A DNA stretch of 64,000 nt from Panagrolaimus kolymaensis (lineage: Eukaryota; Nematoda; Chromadorea; Rhabditida; Panagrolaimidae). Shown in pieces: positions 24,398-35,509 of the stretch (position 1 is the stretch's first letter; each line of letters begins with the position of its first letter). Below the pieces are notes generated by a model that was given only the letters and a program-made list of their open reading frames with translations, did no database searches and was not told the origin of the DNA. The DNA lies in NCBI GenBank assembly GCA_028622995.1, contig JAJQJQ010000030.1, positions 2,976,001 through 3,040,000 of the forward strand. Direction: 5' to 3'. Made by a program: the position numbers and the translations under genes.

Positions 24398-27300
24398 ATG
24401 GCAGATGAGATTGCTCGAATTCAACAATATGAATACAGACAGGTTTGTCGGTTTTTTCATTTATTTTCCTTAATTTTTTACTAATATTTTTACTTTTTAG
24501 AACAGTAATTTGGTATTACAAGTAGATTACAATCTAACAGATCGACGAAATCGTGATGAACCTACTGGTGAAGTTATGCCCTTGAATAGGGATATTCTTA
24601 CTGGAGTCAAAATGGGTGATAAATTTCAAAGAGTTACTGCTCCATCAGACAAGAAAAATGCTCCTAAAAAGTATGTTCCTTTAATATTTTGTAGAACGTT
24701 AATAAGAAAAAGTATTTATAGGCCCAAATCAAGCAAAGATGAAATCAAAGTTGCAGCAAATGTTCTTGTTTCTGGTGATGCTGAGCTTGCTGGTTTATAT
24801 AAACCTCGTACACAAGAAACTCGTCAAACTTTTGAAGTAATGCTTGGTTTCGTGCAAGACGCTCTTGGAGATCATGTAAGCTTATCATTTTTTACATTTG
24901 TCTGATTATAAGAAAACTAATGATACCATTTTTTTAGCCACGTGAAATCCTTCATGGTGCTGTGGATGAAATTCTTCGTTCGCTCAAAAGTGATAACCTT
25001 CGTGAAAAAGAAAAACGTCGAGAAGTTGAAGCTTTGATTGGTAAACTTGCTGATGATCGCTTCGCTCTACTTAATAATTTAAGTAAGAAGATCTCTGATT
25101 TTGTTTTGGACGAAGATGAGGATGAAAACCAAGAAGATGTTGAAGAAACAGTTGGCGTTCGATTCGATGAAGAAGATGACGATGATCGTGGAGACCTCGA
25201 AACAGAAATTCGTGAAGAAGAGGATGATGAAGATGAAATGGGTGTTGAAGCTGATATGGAAGAAACGCTTAAACGAACAACAGGAGATGAAGATATGCAA
25301 GATACTAAAGCTCGAAAGCAAAAGCTCCATCCAAGGGAAATCAATGCTCAATGGATTGCTCGTCAAGTTAGCAGTGTGATGAAAATTGATGAAGTGGAGG
25401 TTCAAAAGAAGGAACAAAAGATTTTGGATATCTTGGAAAATGAAGCTGATCCTCGTCTTTGCGAAAACAAACTCTTCGATATTCTTGATGCTTATGAAAA
25501 AGATCGCTTCGATCTTGTCAAAGTTCTTGTTCAAAATCGTCTCATGGTTCTTTATTGTACAAAGCTTGCTAAAGCTGAAGCAACAGAAAAGAAAGCACTC
25601 GAACAACAAATGGCAGCTGATCCTGATTTATCTCCAATTTTGAGAAAGCTTAAGAACGTTGAAGTTGATGATGCCATTCAAGATTCCATCGACAAGAAAG
25701 AACGTGCTGCAGCTGCTAAAAGAAGTGCTGAAGCTGGACAACAAGCTATGGCGATGGGTTCTTACAATGAACCAAAAATTGTCAAGTTTGATGAATTAGC
25801 GTTTGCTCAAGGTTCACATTTCAACAGCAACAAAAAATGCGTGCTACCTCAAGGTTCAACAAAAACTCAAAAGAAAAGCTATGAAAGTGTCATTGTTCCT
25901 CCACAAAAACCAAAACCGTTCGATAAAGATGAGGTTTGTTTTCATTCGTTTGCTTATAATTTACATTTATGTATCATTTTCAGGAACTCCTTCCTATTAG
26001 CAAACTACCTAAATGGGCTCAGAATGGCTTCATTGGATTTCAAACTCTCAATCGAATTCAATCAAAGATTAGCGACAAAGCATTGAAATCTGATGGAAAT
26101 TTGCTTATTTGTGCTCCGACTGGTGCTGGTAAAACCAATGTTGCTGTAATGTGTATTTTACATGAAGTTTCTAAACACATGAATTCTGATGGAAGTGTTC
26201 GCAAAGATGAATTCAAATGCATTTACATTGCACCAATGCGTTCTCTTGTACAAGAAATGGTCGGAAGTTTCAAGAAACGATTTGAACCCTATGGATTACA
26301 GGTTTGCGATTGTATAAAGTACTTTAAGCTAATTTTATTCATTTGTTTTTTAGGTCGGTGAAATGACTGGTGATCAACAGATGACAAAAGAACAATTTAT
26401 GCTGACACAAATTATCGTTTGTACGCCAGAAAAATACGATATTATTACTCGGAAAGGTGGTGAACGTGCTTATAATCAACTTGTGCGCTGTATCATTATC
26501 GACGAAATCCATCTTCTTCATGATGATCGTGGTCCTGTTCTTGAATCGATTGTTGCTCGAACTATTCGTTACTGCCAACAAACAAATGAAGATTGTCGAC
26601 TTGTTGGTCTCTCTGCTACTCTTCCAAATTACAAAGATGTTGCAACATTTCTTCGTGTGGATTCTGAACATTTATTCTTCTTTGATAATTCATATCGTCC
26701 TGTTCCACTTCAACAAGAATATATTGGTATTACAGAAAAGAAGGCTCTTAAACGATATCAAGCGATGAATGAAGTGGTCTATGATAAAGTTATGGAACAT
26801 GCTGGTCGTCATCAAATTCTTATTTTTGTTCATTCAAGAAAAGAAACTGCTAAAACTGCAAAAGCCATTCGTGATATGTGCTTAGAAAGGGATACCTTGA
26901 GTCGATTCGTTCGTGAAGGAACTGCTACTACTGAAGTCTTGAAAAATGAAGCAGATCAAGTAAAGAATCATGATTTGAAAGATCTCCTCTCATATGGTTT
27001 TGGAATCCATCATGCTGGTATGACTCGTGTCGATCGAACTCTCATCGAAGATTTGTTTGCCGATAAGCATTTACAGGTTAGTAACAGCATACTTTTATAT
27101 TCTTATTTGTTTCTTTTCTTTTTTAGGTTCTCGTTTCCACTGCAACTCTTGCATGGGGTGTCAATCTTCCAGCTCATACCGTTATTATCAAAGGGACACA
27201 AATTTATAATGCAGAAAAAGGCTGCTGGACTGAACTTGGAGCTCTTGATGTTATGCAAATGATGGGACGTGCTGGTCGGCCACAATATGATTCTCAAGGG

Positions 27301-30300
27301 GAAGGCATTATGATTACAAATGCATCCGAACTTCAATATTATCTCTCCCTTATGAATCAACAGCTTCCAGTTGAATCACAGATGATTGCAAAGTTACCCG
27401 ATATGGTGAATGCTGAAGTGGTACTTGGAACTATCAACAACATCTCTGAAGCAATCGATTGGCTCGGCTACACTTACCTGTATGTTCGAATGATTAATGT
27501 ACCAAGTATTTATGGAATTGAAGGTGATGTAGCTGAACGTGATACTCTTCTTGAAGGTCCAAGAACAAACTTTGTTCACACTGCTTGCACTCTTTTGAAC
27601 AAGGGCAATTTGATCAAATATGACCCTAAAAGTGGCATTATTCAACCAACCGAACTCGGAAGAATTTCAAGTCATTACTATTGCTCCTTTGAATCTATGG
27701 AAACGTACAACAAGCTTCTCAAAGAAACTGCAACCGAAATTGATTTGTTCCGAATCTTCTCAATGTCATCTGAATTCAAACATATTCATGTTCGAGAAGA
27801 AGAAAAACTTGAATTACAGAAGCTTGCTGAACTTACTCCTGTTCCAATTCGTGAATCACTTGATGAACCTTCAGCTAAAGTTAATGTTCTTCTTCAAGCT
27901 TACATTTCTCAATTGAAACTCGATGGCTTTGCACTTCAAAGTGATATGGTTTTCATTTCTCAATCTGCTGGTCGTCTTTTCCGTGCTATCTTTGAAATCG
28001 TTCTTTGGCGTAAATGGGCTTCGCTTTCTTTGAAAGTTCTTGGACTTTGTAAAATGGTTAATACTCGTCAATGGCAATCTCTCAATCCTTTGCACCAATT
28101 CAAAAAAATTCCACAAGAAGTTGTCAAAGTGTTGGATAATAAGAATTTGACATTTGATCGATTGTATGATTTGGATTCTCATCAACTTGGTGAACTCATC
28201 AAAATGCCAAAAATGGGAAAACCTTTGCATAAATTCATTCGACAAGTTCCTAAAATTGAACTACAAGCTATGGTTGTTCCAATCACTCGATCAACTTTAA
28301 AGCTGGAACTATCGATTGTACCTGATTTCCAATGGGATGAGAAGGTTCATGGAAACTCGGAAGGTTTTTGGATCTTTATCGAAGATGTAAATGGTGAATA
28401 CATATTGCATCATGAATATTTCTTATTGAAACAGTAAGTTTTTAACTTGTTTTTCTTGAATTTTTCTAACTTTATCTTTATTTTTAGGCGATACAACTCC
28501 GAAGAACATGTCATCAAAATGTTTGTACCCGTCTTTGATCCTCTTCCACCGCTTTATTATGTTCGAATTGTATCTGATCGATGGTTAGGTAGTGAAAATA
28601 TTCTACCCATTTCATTCCGACATCTTCTCCTTCCTGATAAATATCCACCACCAACGGAACTTCTTGATCTTCAACCTCTTCCCATCTCAGCTCTCAATAA
28701 TCCTGAATATGCTCAAATCTTTGATAAGAAAGGAATCAGCGTTTTCAATCCTATTCAAACTCAAGTCTTTCGCACCTGTTTTGAAAGCAATGAAAATGTT
28801 TTTATTGGTGCACCAAATGGAAGTGGAAAACTTACATGTGCTGAATTTACATTGCTTCGACATTTTGAAAATAATCCTGAACAAAAAGCTGTTTATGTTT
28901 CATTGAATGAAGAAGTGGCACAAAATGTTTATCAAGAATGGAATTCTCGAATTGGACGACTTTTGAATAAAACGTTTGTATTCCTTACTGGTGAATTGAC
29001 GAATGATTTGAAGCTTCTTCAACATGGAAATGTCATTATTTCAACTGCTGATCGATGGGATAACATTTCGCGACGATGGAAACAAAGAAAGAATGTTCAA
29101 TCTGTGCGACTTTTTATTGCTGATGATCTTCAAATGATGGGTGATTCATACACGGGGGTAAGTTATTATTAGGATGCTTTAACTTTTGAGGTTAATTTTG
29201 TTGTTTTTTTAGCCTACGATGGAAGTGGTTTGCTCGCGTATGCGTTATATGTCTTCTCAACTTGATTCAAAACTTCGAATTGTCGCACTCTCGTCTTCCC
29301 TTGCTAATGCTAAAGATGTTTGTCAATGGCTTGGGTGTACGAATTTCAATTTTCCACCATCTGCTCGACCTCTTCCATTAGAACTTTACATTCAAGGCTT
29401 CAATCTTTCACATACTGCTTCACGACTTGCTGCAATGGTTCGACCTGTTTATTCAGCTGTTATTCGACATGGTGGAAAAGTTCGACCTAAGCCTGCTCTC
29501 GTATTTGTTCCATCTCGTCGACAAACTCGTTCTACTGCAGTTGATCTTCTCACTTTTGCTTTAGCTGATCGTCAATCTCATCGATTCTTGCATGGTGCAA
29601 CTGAAGATTCTGATTTCCAGGCAATTCTCAAAGAAGTGCATGATGAATCTTTACGTGAAACTTTGAGCCGTGGTGTTGGCTTTATTCATGAAGGCATCTC
29701 TGCCCGTGATGTTGAAATTGCTGAAACCTTATTCTCAAGTGGTTTCATTCAAGTTCTCATTGTTCCAAGAACCATGTGCTATCAAATAAAAGCTACAGCT
29801 TACGTCGTCATCATTATGGATACTCAAGTTTACAATGGTCAACATCATGTTTATGAAGATTATCCCATTGCTGATGTTTTACATATGGTTGGTCTTGCAA
29901 ATCGTGCTGGACAAGATGAAGATGCTCGATGTGTTCTTTTGTGTCAAGCATCTAAGAAAGATTTCTTCAAAAAATTCCTTTATGAACCTTTGCCAGTTGA
30001 ATCTCATCTTGATACTTGCCTTCATGATCATTTCAATGCTGAAATCGTTACCAAAACCATTGAAAATAAACAAGATGCAGTTGATTATCTTACTTGGACA
30101 TTCCTGTATCGCCGCATGACACAAAATCCTAATTATTATTCGCTTCAAGGAGTTACACATCGTCATTTATCGGAAGCTCTATCTGAATTGGTTGAAAACA
30201 CTTTGAAGGATTTGGAAAACAGCCAATGCATTGCAATCAAAGATGATATGGATACTATTTCGTTGAACTTGGGAATGATTGCTTCATATTATTACATCAG

Positions 30301-31786
30301 TTATGCTACTATTGGTAAGTGCTTTTGTTGTTTGTTTTACTTTTATGCAACTTCATTTTTTAGAACTCTTTTCACTTTCACTGAAACCAAAAACAAAAGC
30401 TCGCGGTTTACTGGAAATTATTTCAAATGCAAGTGAATTTGCTAATTTCCCAGTTCGATACAAAGAAGATGTCATCCTCAAAAAGCTTGCTGAGAAGTTA
30501 CCTAATGCTTTGAAAAATCAAAATTGGTCTGATCCTCATACCAAAGTTTTACTTCTTCTAAATGCTTATCTTGCTCGAATTCAACTATCTGCCGAACTGA
30601 ACAAAGATATTGAATTTATTGTTCTCAAAGCCACTCGGTTAACTCAAGCATGTGTTGATGTTCTTTCAAGTAATGGATGGTTAACTCCTGGAATTCATGC
30701 AATGGAATTATCTCAAATGCTAACTCAAGCTATGTTTTCGCATGAAAGTTATATGAAACAATTACCACATGTCAATTCTTCATTACTGGAGCGGTGTAAA
30801 GAAAAGGTAAGCTTTTTGTTTACAAAAGGGCAACATGACATTTGTTAGGGTTATGCTGATAGCTTTCATTCTCATTGCGTATGGAAGCTTTCTTGAGTTT
30901 GGAAGATTTTTTATAACAACCTTTAGTTTGGTTGTATTTTATATTTGAAAAGTTGAATTTCTTTAGCTTAAGAGAAAAAGGGAAGAACTCTTTATCTTCT
31001 TAAAGGAATTCGGAGATTAGATAACACGTACATATGCTGCGATGTCTTTTTGTTACTTTCTCTTCTGAGTCACAACTTTCAAAGAAGAACTATTATAGCG
31101 AAGCGTATTTTGGTTGTTTAAAATCGTAAAATCATTTAGTCTTTTTTTTGTTGATCTTTTTAATTTGAAACTTTCTTCCTTTTTTAAGAGTTGTGACTCT
31201 GATTCATTTTATCATTTTATAAATGTCAAATTTCAGGGTGTCGATTCAATTTTCAATTTACTAGAACTTGATGATGACGAAAGAAATGATCTCTTGAAAA
31301 TGTCAAAATCTGAGTTAGCTGATGTTGCAAGATTCTGTAATAATTATCCATCCATCGAAGTCGAACATGAAGTATCAACATCCAAAGTAACTCATGGTGA
31401 AACTGTACAAGTTAGTGTTAAACTTGAGCGTGAAAACGATGAAAATGGTTATGCTCCATCTGTTGTTGCACCATTTTATCCTCTCAAACACAAGGAAGAA
31501 CGATGGTGGCTCGTTGTTGGCGATGTTGAAGCTAATACTTTGTGCTGTATTAAGAAGATCGGAATTAATGTTGAAGCTAAGGCATCTCTTGAATTTACTC
31601 CTGCTGAAGTTGGTAAACGTCGGTACAAACTTTATTTCATGTGTGATTCATATCTTGGAGCTGATCAAGAATTTGATTTTACTGTTCGAGTTGATGGTTA
31701 GTTTGGAAGTTTTACTTGTAACACAATTAATAGCTTGTTTTTCAGAAAAACGTGATCGAAAACGACGTCATTCGGATAGTGATTAA
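24398..31786 (+). CDS. SNRNP200: BRR2 / SNRNP200, U5 snRNP Ski2-like RNA helicase (2,142 aa, 12 exons)
   Basis: BRR2 unwinds U4/U6 during spliceosome activation, in the U5 snRNP in the nucleus. Exons are 24398-24442, 24501-24670, 24722-24875, 24938-25933, 25984-26301, 26354-27076, 27127-28433, 28488-29157, 29213-30314, 30364-30806, 31237-31696 and 31746-31786; phases all agree and the 2,142 residues match the family length. The N-terminus (YEYRQNSNLVLQ, DEPTGEV) is diagnostic. The N-terminal cassette is intact: APTGAGKT with Lys505, DEIH at 611-614, SATLPNY and QMMGRAGRP. The C-terminal cassette has GAPNGSGKL (Lys1352, Leu1353) and DDLQ at 1450-1453 in place of the Walker motifs, so ATP use there is doubtful. 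Two Sec63-type regions follow, and the C-terminus ends in an RKRRHSDSD tail. Intron 10 is 430 bp; others are about 46-75 bp. It is the only clearly essential gene in the window. Confidence 0.97.
30807..31236 (+). other. Long BRR2 intron 10
   Basis: At 430 bp this intron is six to nine times longer than the other BRR2 introns. It is less AT-biased in places (near 30,845-30,895 and 31,020-31,100), so it could hold a small intronic RNA, but I could not identify C/D or H/ACA boxes with confidence. Confidence 0.4.
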
Positions 31787-31973
31787 TTTATTATGAATTC
31801 AGCTAGTGTACTTTATTATGGCATCTCAACAACGACCTATTTATTTTTATTGTGATGATTGTTATCATTTAATTATCGTTTTCTTTTTTTATATGTACTT
31901 TGTTTTTCATTTGTGATTGGATTTTAGTTAATAAAAAGCGTTTATATTATCATTTTTGTTTCTTTGTTTAGTT
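31787..31973 (+). promoter_or_regulatory. BRR2 3' end with AATAAA and downstream splice acceptor
   Basis: AATAAA lies at 31,930-31,935. About 35 bases later comes a T-rich acceptor TCTTTGTTTAG ending at 31,971, three bases before the ATG at 31,974. A poly(A) signal followed closely by a trans-splice-like acceptor and start codon is the layout of nematode operons. No expression evidence is available here. Confidence 0.4.
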
Positions 31974-32147
31974 ATGTATGAAGCGAAACAGCTTAGGGTG
32001 TTGGAGGCTTTAGTTTTAAGTGGAGCACGCGATTACGCTGATCTTGATTCATTAGATTCTTACTTAAGTTTACACAAGCAAAAGCATGTTAGCGCCAAAA
32101 AGCAAAAGCAGCAAAAAAGAATTTCTTTTGTTTATCAAATCATTTGA
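31974..32147 (+). CDS. Small hypothetical ORF downstream of BRR2 (57 aa)
   Basis: ATG 31,974 opens a frame of 57 codons starting MYEAKQLRVLEALVLSGARD and continuing with an acidic/Ser stretch, then a Lys/Gln-rich stretch. Its composition is less AT-driven than random frames here, and it begins directly after a good splice acceptor. I do not recognise it. It may be a complete small protein, the first exon of something longer, or chance. It converges with the membrane-protein gene on the other strand. Confidence 0.3.
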   Translation: MYEAKQLRVLEALVLSGARDYADLDSLDSYLSLHKQKHVSAKKQKQQKRISFVYQII

Positions 32148-32264
32148 TTTTCCATCGACTGATTGACATAATCAAATAGGAAAAGGTGAAAAATTATGGA
32201 AGAGCTGTTGGAAATAGCAAAACGCTAGGAACTTAATTATGTTAATAAAATAGATTTACAGTTT

Positions 32265-33168
32265 TCATTGTGAATATATTGTTGCAGCAGCTTGTGCTGT
32301 AATAGAATAAGGTGCTCCTTCTGATTTTGCAACATCTATCGCTGACGCTGCTGCTGTTGCTTCACATTTGGTTGTTATGGAGAACCTGCACTTCCAAGAC
32401 TAATGAACTGTTTTACCACATTTTCGAGTTTATTAAATATTGTTCAACATTATTTAAAATTAAAATAGGTTTATCCAAACTAAAAATTAATATCGTATAA
32501 ATTCCTCCCATAATTGGAAATAAAACTAAAATACAATAACAACAAGTATCAGATATTTTGGAACAATTTAAAACAATGGGAGTTAAACCCGTTAATAAAA
32601 TAAATAAACTTGAATAAAGAATTAATAAATTCCATAAACGAAGTTGCTTTTGCTTTTGTTTTATACTATCAATGAAGCAAGTTTTGATCAAATTTCTTTG
32701 ATGATCGAGTGCTTTTTTCAAAGCTTCAAGCCTTTCTGTTGCTGCTGTTGTTGTTACTCGACTACTTAATTTTACTTTACTATCATAATTTTCTATTTCC
32801 AGATTCTAAAAATTTGGAAAAATAAAAGTAAAGAAAGTTAATTAAAGCTTAAAGAGAATAAGTGGAATTCGAAAAAAGAAGATTCTTTGAGATAAAATTT
32901 TCTGCAAAGTTTTGGCATTCTCAAATTCTTTTTACGCTCTTACCTTTTGAATAATTCCATATTCATGATTAAGTTTAAAATAATTATTAATACTAAATGA
33001 TTCAGCTGAATTACAATATTTTTAATAAATATATTTTTGGATCATCCATTTCTGAAGCCATGTTTAAACTAATACAAGCATAAATAAAAGTAAAAATAAT
33101 TATAAAAAGTGAGACAATTCCGTAAGCTCCAATATAATCAGGTTGGGATTGGATGATGATGGTTATGA
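32265..33168 (-). pseudogene. Partial or disrupted multi-pass membrane protein gene
   Basis: Minus-strand coding segments are 33168-32944, 32805-32417 and possibly 32385-32265. The first, starting after a CAG acceptor, gives QPDYIGAYG and a membrane span (IVSLFIIIFTFIYACISL), then a polar part. The second gives a charged helix (ERLEALKKALDHQRNL) and two spans around LLILYSSLFILLTG and CILVLFPIMGGIYTILIF. The third would code an Ala/Thr-rich tail but needs a 31-base intron, which is very short; otherwise the protein ends at TAA 32,413-32,415. One surplus base in an A-run (33,019-33,023) breaks the frame of the first segment, either real or a sequencing slip. No upstream exon is visible because the gag ORF lies there. 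A helix followed by two spans vaguely recalls Lunapark, but I do not assert that. Confidence 0.42.
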
Positions 33169-34680
33169 CTGTTGATAATTTGGAAAATTTTCACGAAGGT
33201 GTTGATTTCGATCAGGGGAAGAATGACGATGTTTTGATTTTGGAGATCTTCGACGATTACGGCATTCTTTTGCAATATGTCCACGTTGGCGGCAGTTGTA
33301 GCAAAGCTGGCCTCGTTTATTTTTAACAGTAACGTTGAGGGTTGTTGCTAAATCTTGTGTAGCATGATTCAAATCTCTTTCATCTTGTAAATATTGTTCA
33401 CGTCGTTTTGCTAATTTCAGGAGTTCATCATAATTAGCTGGTTCATGGTATTGAACATCAAGACGAATTTGAGGTAGAAGACGCGTCATTGTTTCGCGGA
33501 AAAGGTATTCATCAAGTACTTCAGCACTTTTACCTTCGCAAATTGTGTGTACAATTTCAGCAAGGCGCGAGGTAAAATCATGAACACTTTCAGATGGCAT
33601 TTGAATGCACCTTGAGAGTTCACGGGCAGCATGACGGCTTACTTCGATAGAAGGAAATTTAGCTTTGAGATGAGTTTCAATAGCATCGAAGGATTGATTA
33701 TCAGGAGATGACATTACATAATATGCTCTAAGAGCACTTCCTTTCAAATGCATCACAAGTTGAGCTACTTTTTGAGGTTCAGTTGGAGGCCTTGCTTCTG
33801 CTTGGAGGCAAAGCTTGATTCTGAGCATCCATTTATCCAATGACATAGTAGGGTTGCCATCAAAATATTCGATTCGTTGGTTGGCATCATGGGTGAAGGA
33901 GGAAATCATTGAGATATGAGCACAGGGAAAATCATTACCATCCATTTCACTAGCATCTTCTGAATTGGGATCTTCACCACCAAAAATTATTTTTGGCTTG
34001 AAGGAGGAGTTCATAGCGACTTGAGCATATGTTGAGACACATGTGGAAGCATTAGGGAAAATGGGTTTTCCAAAAGTAACAACAATATTTGCAATAGCAG
34101 CATCATATGGAAAATCATCATAATCGAGCCAAGGTTCAGTTAAAGGATAATCAAGTGGATGTTGTTCATTAGCAAATTTAACATCGAATAATTTTTCGCC
34201 AGGTTTAAATTCTTTTCCCAACTCATAAGCATTGACAGATGAAAAGGGAAGTATATCAGCAACAGTGGATGAAGTTTTGATAGCATCGAATGGAGGTTCC
34301 ACACCAAGTTTATTAGTGATTGCAGGAACAGAATTTTCATTTGGATCCATAATAAGTAATTTTGCTTTTTCAAAAAGTACCATTTTTAAAGGTTTTTCAT
34401 TTTTTATAAAAACAATAGCATCATCACGAATATCACCGAGTTTTTGACAATAATTGACACCATTAAAGTTTCCAGGGTTATTCATAAAATGATCAGGAGG
34501 TTCCCAGGGGCAACGAGGTTTCACATAAATTAAAGGTGGACCATGGATAGCAGAGGATTCAAAATTAGTTTCAGCTAAAGGAGCATTTTTATCGTTTTCC
34601 ATGATACCAGGTTGCAATAAATCAAAGGATGTGTTTCTCAACACCTTTATGTTGTTGTAGTTGTTGATACATGTGTTCAA
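33163..34680 (-). mobile_element. Retrotransposon gag ORF, Ty3/gypsy-like, intact, no pol (505 aa)
   Basis: A single uninterrupted 505-codon frame. The C-terminal half is a retrotransposon gag domain (around WMLRIKLCLQAEARPP, LKGSALRAYY, FTSRLAEIVH and YDELLKLAKRREQYL), followed by one zinc knuckle CYNCRQRGHIAKEC and an Arg/Ser-rich tail. About 270 residues of Pro- and Asp-rich sequence precede the gag domain and are not recognised; a second possible start is at residue 27. No protease, reverse transcriptase or integrase lies downstream, where a membrane-protein gene begins at once, and no LTR pair was found. It is therefore either a truncated or non-autonomous element or a co-opted gag gene. 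Codon use is less AT-biased than its surroundings. Confidence 0.82.
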
Positions 34681-34830
34681 AAAAAATATTTCATTGATTG
34701 AGGTGCTTCTCGTGCATGCGATTTAAAATCCTGTTGGGAATAATTTTAATATATTTAATAATAAATATTGAAAACAAAAAAACCTTTGAAAAAAAAAATT
34801 CTAATTCAAAACTTAAAAATATGAATATTT
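34665..34830 (+). repeat. Diverged copy 1 of a duplicated segment
   Basis: Similar to 35,365-35,509: both contain ATGTGTTCAA, an A-run, TTTCAT, GATT, then a near-identical block of TTGGGAATAATTTTAATATA and on to an ATTCAAA...ATATGAA end. This copy overlaps the first codons of the gag ORF on the other strand. It has lost the open frame seen in copy 2. Confidence 0.6.
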
Positions 34831-35234
34831 AATGTTGGTTTTTAAATTTCAAAGCCACATAACTCGATTTGAGTCTTATCTTTCACTAAAGAAATATTTT
34901 ACCGATTTTGTAGGTTTATATGTGATTTATAACTTCTGACAGCCAAAATTTTTTTCAAGCTTTCATACTTATGAGTTTGGAATTTATTTTTACTTTATTA
35001 AAGCTTTTTTTGCTTTAAGTAATAATTTTTGATTTCTTCCAAATCGTCACCATAGGATCCGTTTTGAAAAATATGATTGAAAATGGATGTAAAATAGCAT
35101 AAAATATGATAAAAATAAAGCACTTTTACTCTGCAATTTTTTTTCTTATTCAAAAAGTTTTAAACTAAATTTTATGTCTCTATGGTTGCTTGATGCATCA
35201 AATAAATAATTTAATTTCTGGTTGAAGGTCTTGT
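34831..35234. other. AT-rich spacer between gag and the satellite
   Basis: About 400 bases of AT-rich DNA between the two copies of the duplicated segment. No gene or RNA was recognised. Confidence 0.4.
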
Positions 35235-35237
35235 TTG

Positions 35238-35444
35238 GTAGGGAAATCTCTAAGATTACTCAAATATTTTTTAAAAGATATAAGAAAAATATCTGAAACA
35301 AAAAATCCATATGCTTTATTGAGCTCCGTAAGTCAAAACGAGTTTCAGCAATTTATTCTAAGCTTAATAAATGTGTTCAACAAAAAAAGTTTCATCGATT
35401 CAGATAGTTCACGTGGAGTCAATACAAAATCCCGTTGGGAATAA
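35238..35444 (+). pseudogene. Coding-like gene fragment ending just before the satellite
   Basis: The plus-strand frame begins without ATG (VGKSLRLLKYFLKDIRKI) and ends SRWE with TAA at 35,442-35,444, about 68 codons. The sequence has a protein-like mix (helical, basic) and could be a terminal exon of an older gene whose upstream part is gone. Its last third is also present, out of frame and decayed, in copy 1 at 34,665-34,745. Family unknown. Confidence 0.3.
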
Positions 35445-35509
35445 TTTTAATATATTTAATAATTAATATTTAAAACAAAAATTCCATATCTCCAATTCAA
35501 ACCGTAAAT
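35365..35509 (+). repeat. Copy 2 of the duplicated segment, abutting the satellite
   Basis: This segment matches 34,665-34,830 and runs straight into the first satellite unit at 35,510. It marks the non-satellite side of the array boundary. Confidence 0.6.

Noticed and set aside
24952..25344. Ser-rich ORF on the minus strand of BRR2 exon 4
   Set aside because: It is the antisense shadow of the acidic GAA/GAT-rich BRR2 segment.
32265..33168. Lunapark identity for the membrane protein
   Set aside because: Only the helix plus two-span layout and a short LILYSS-like stretch agree; the zinc-finger part is absent and the extra N-terminal span does not fit.
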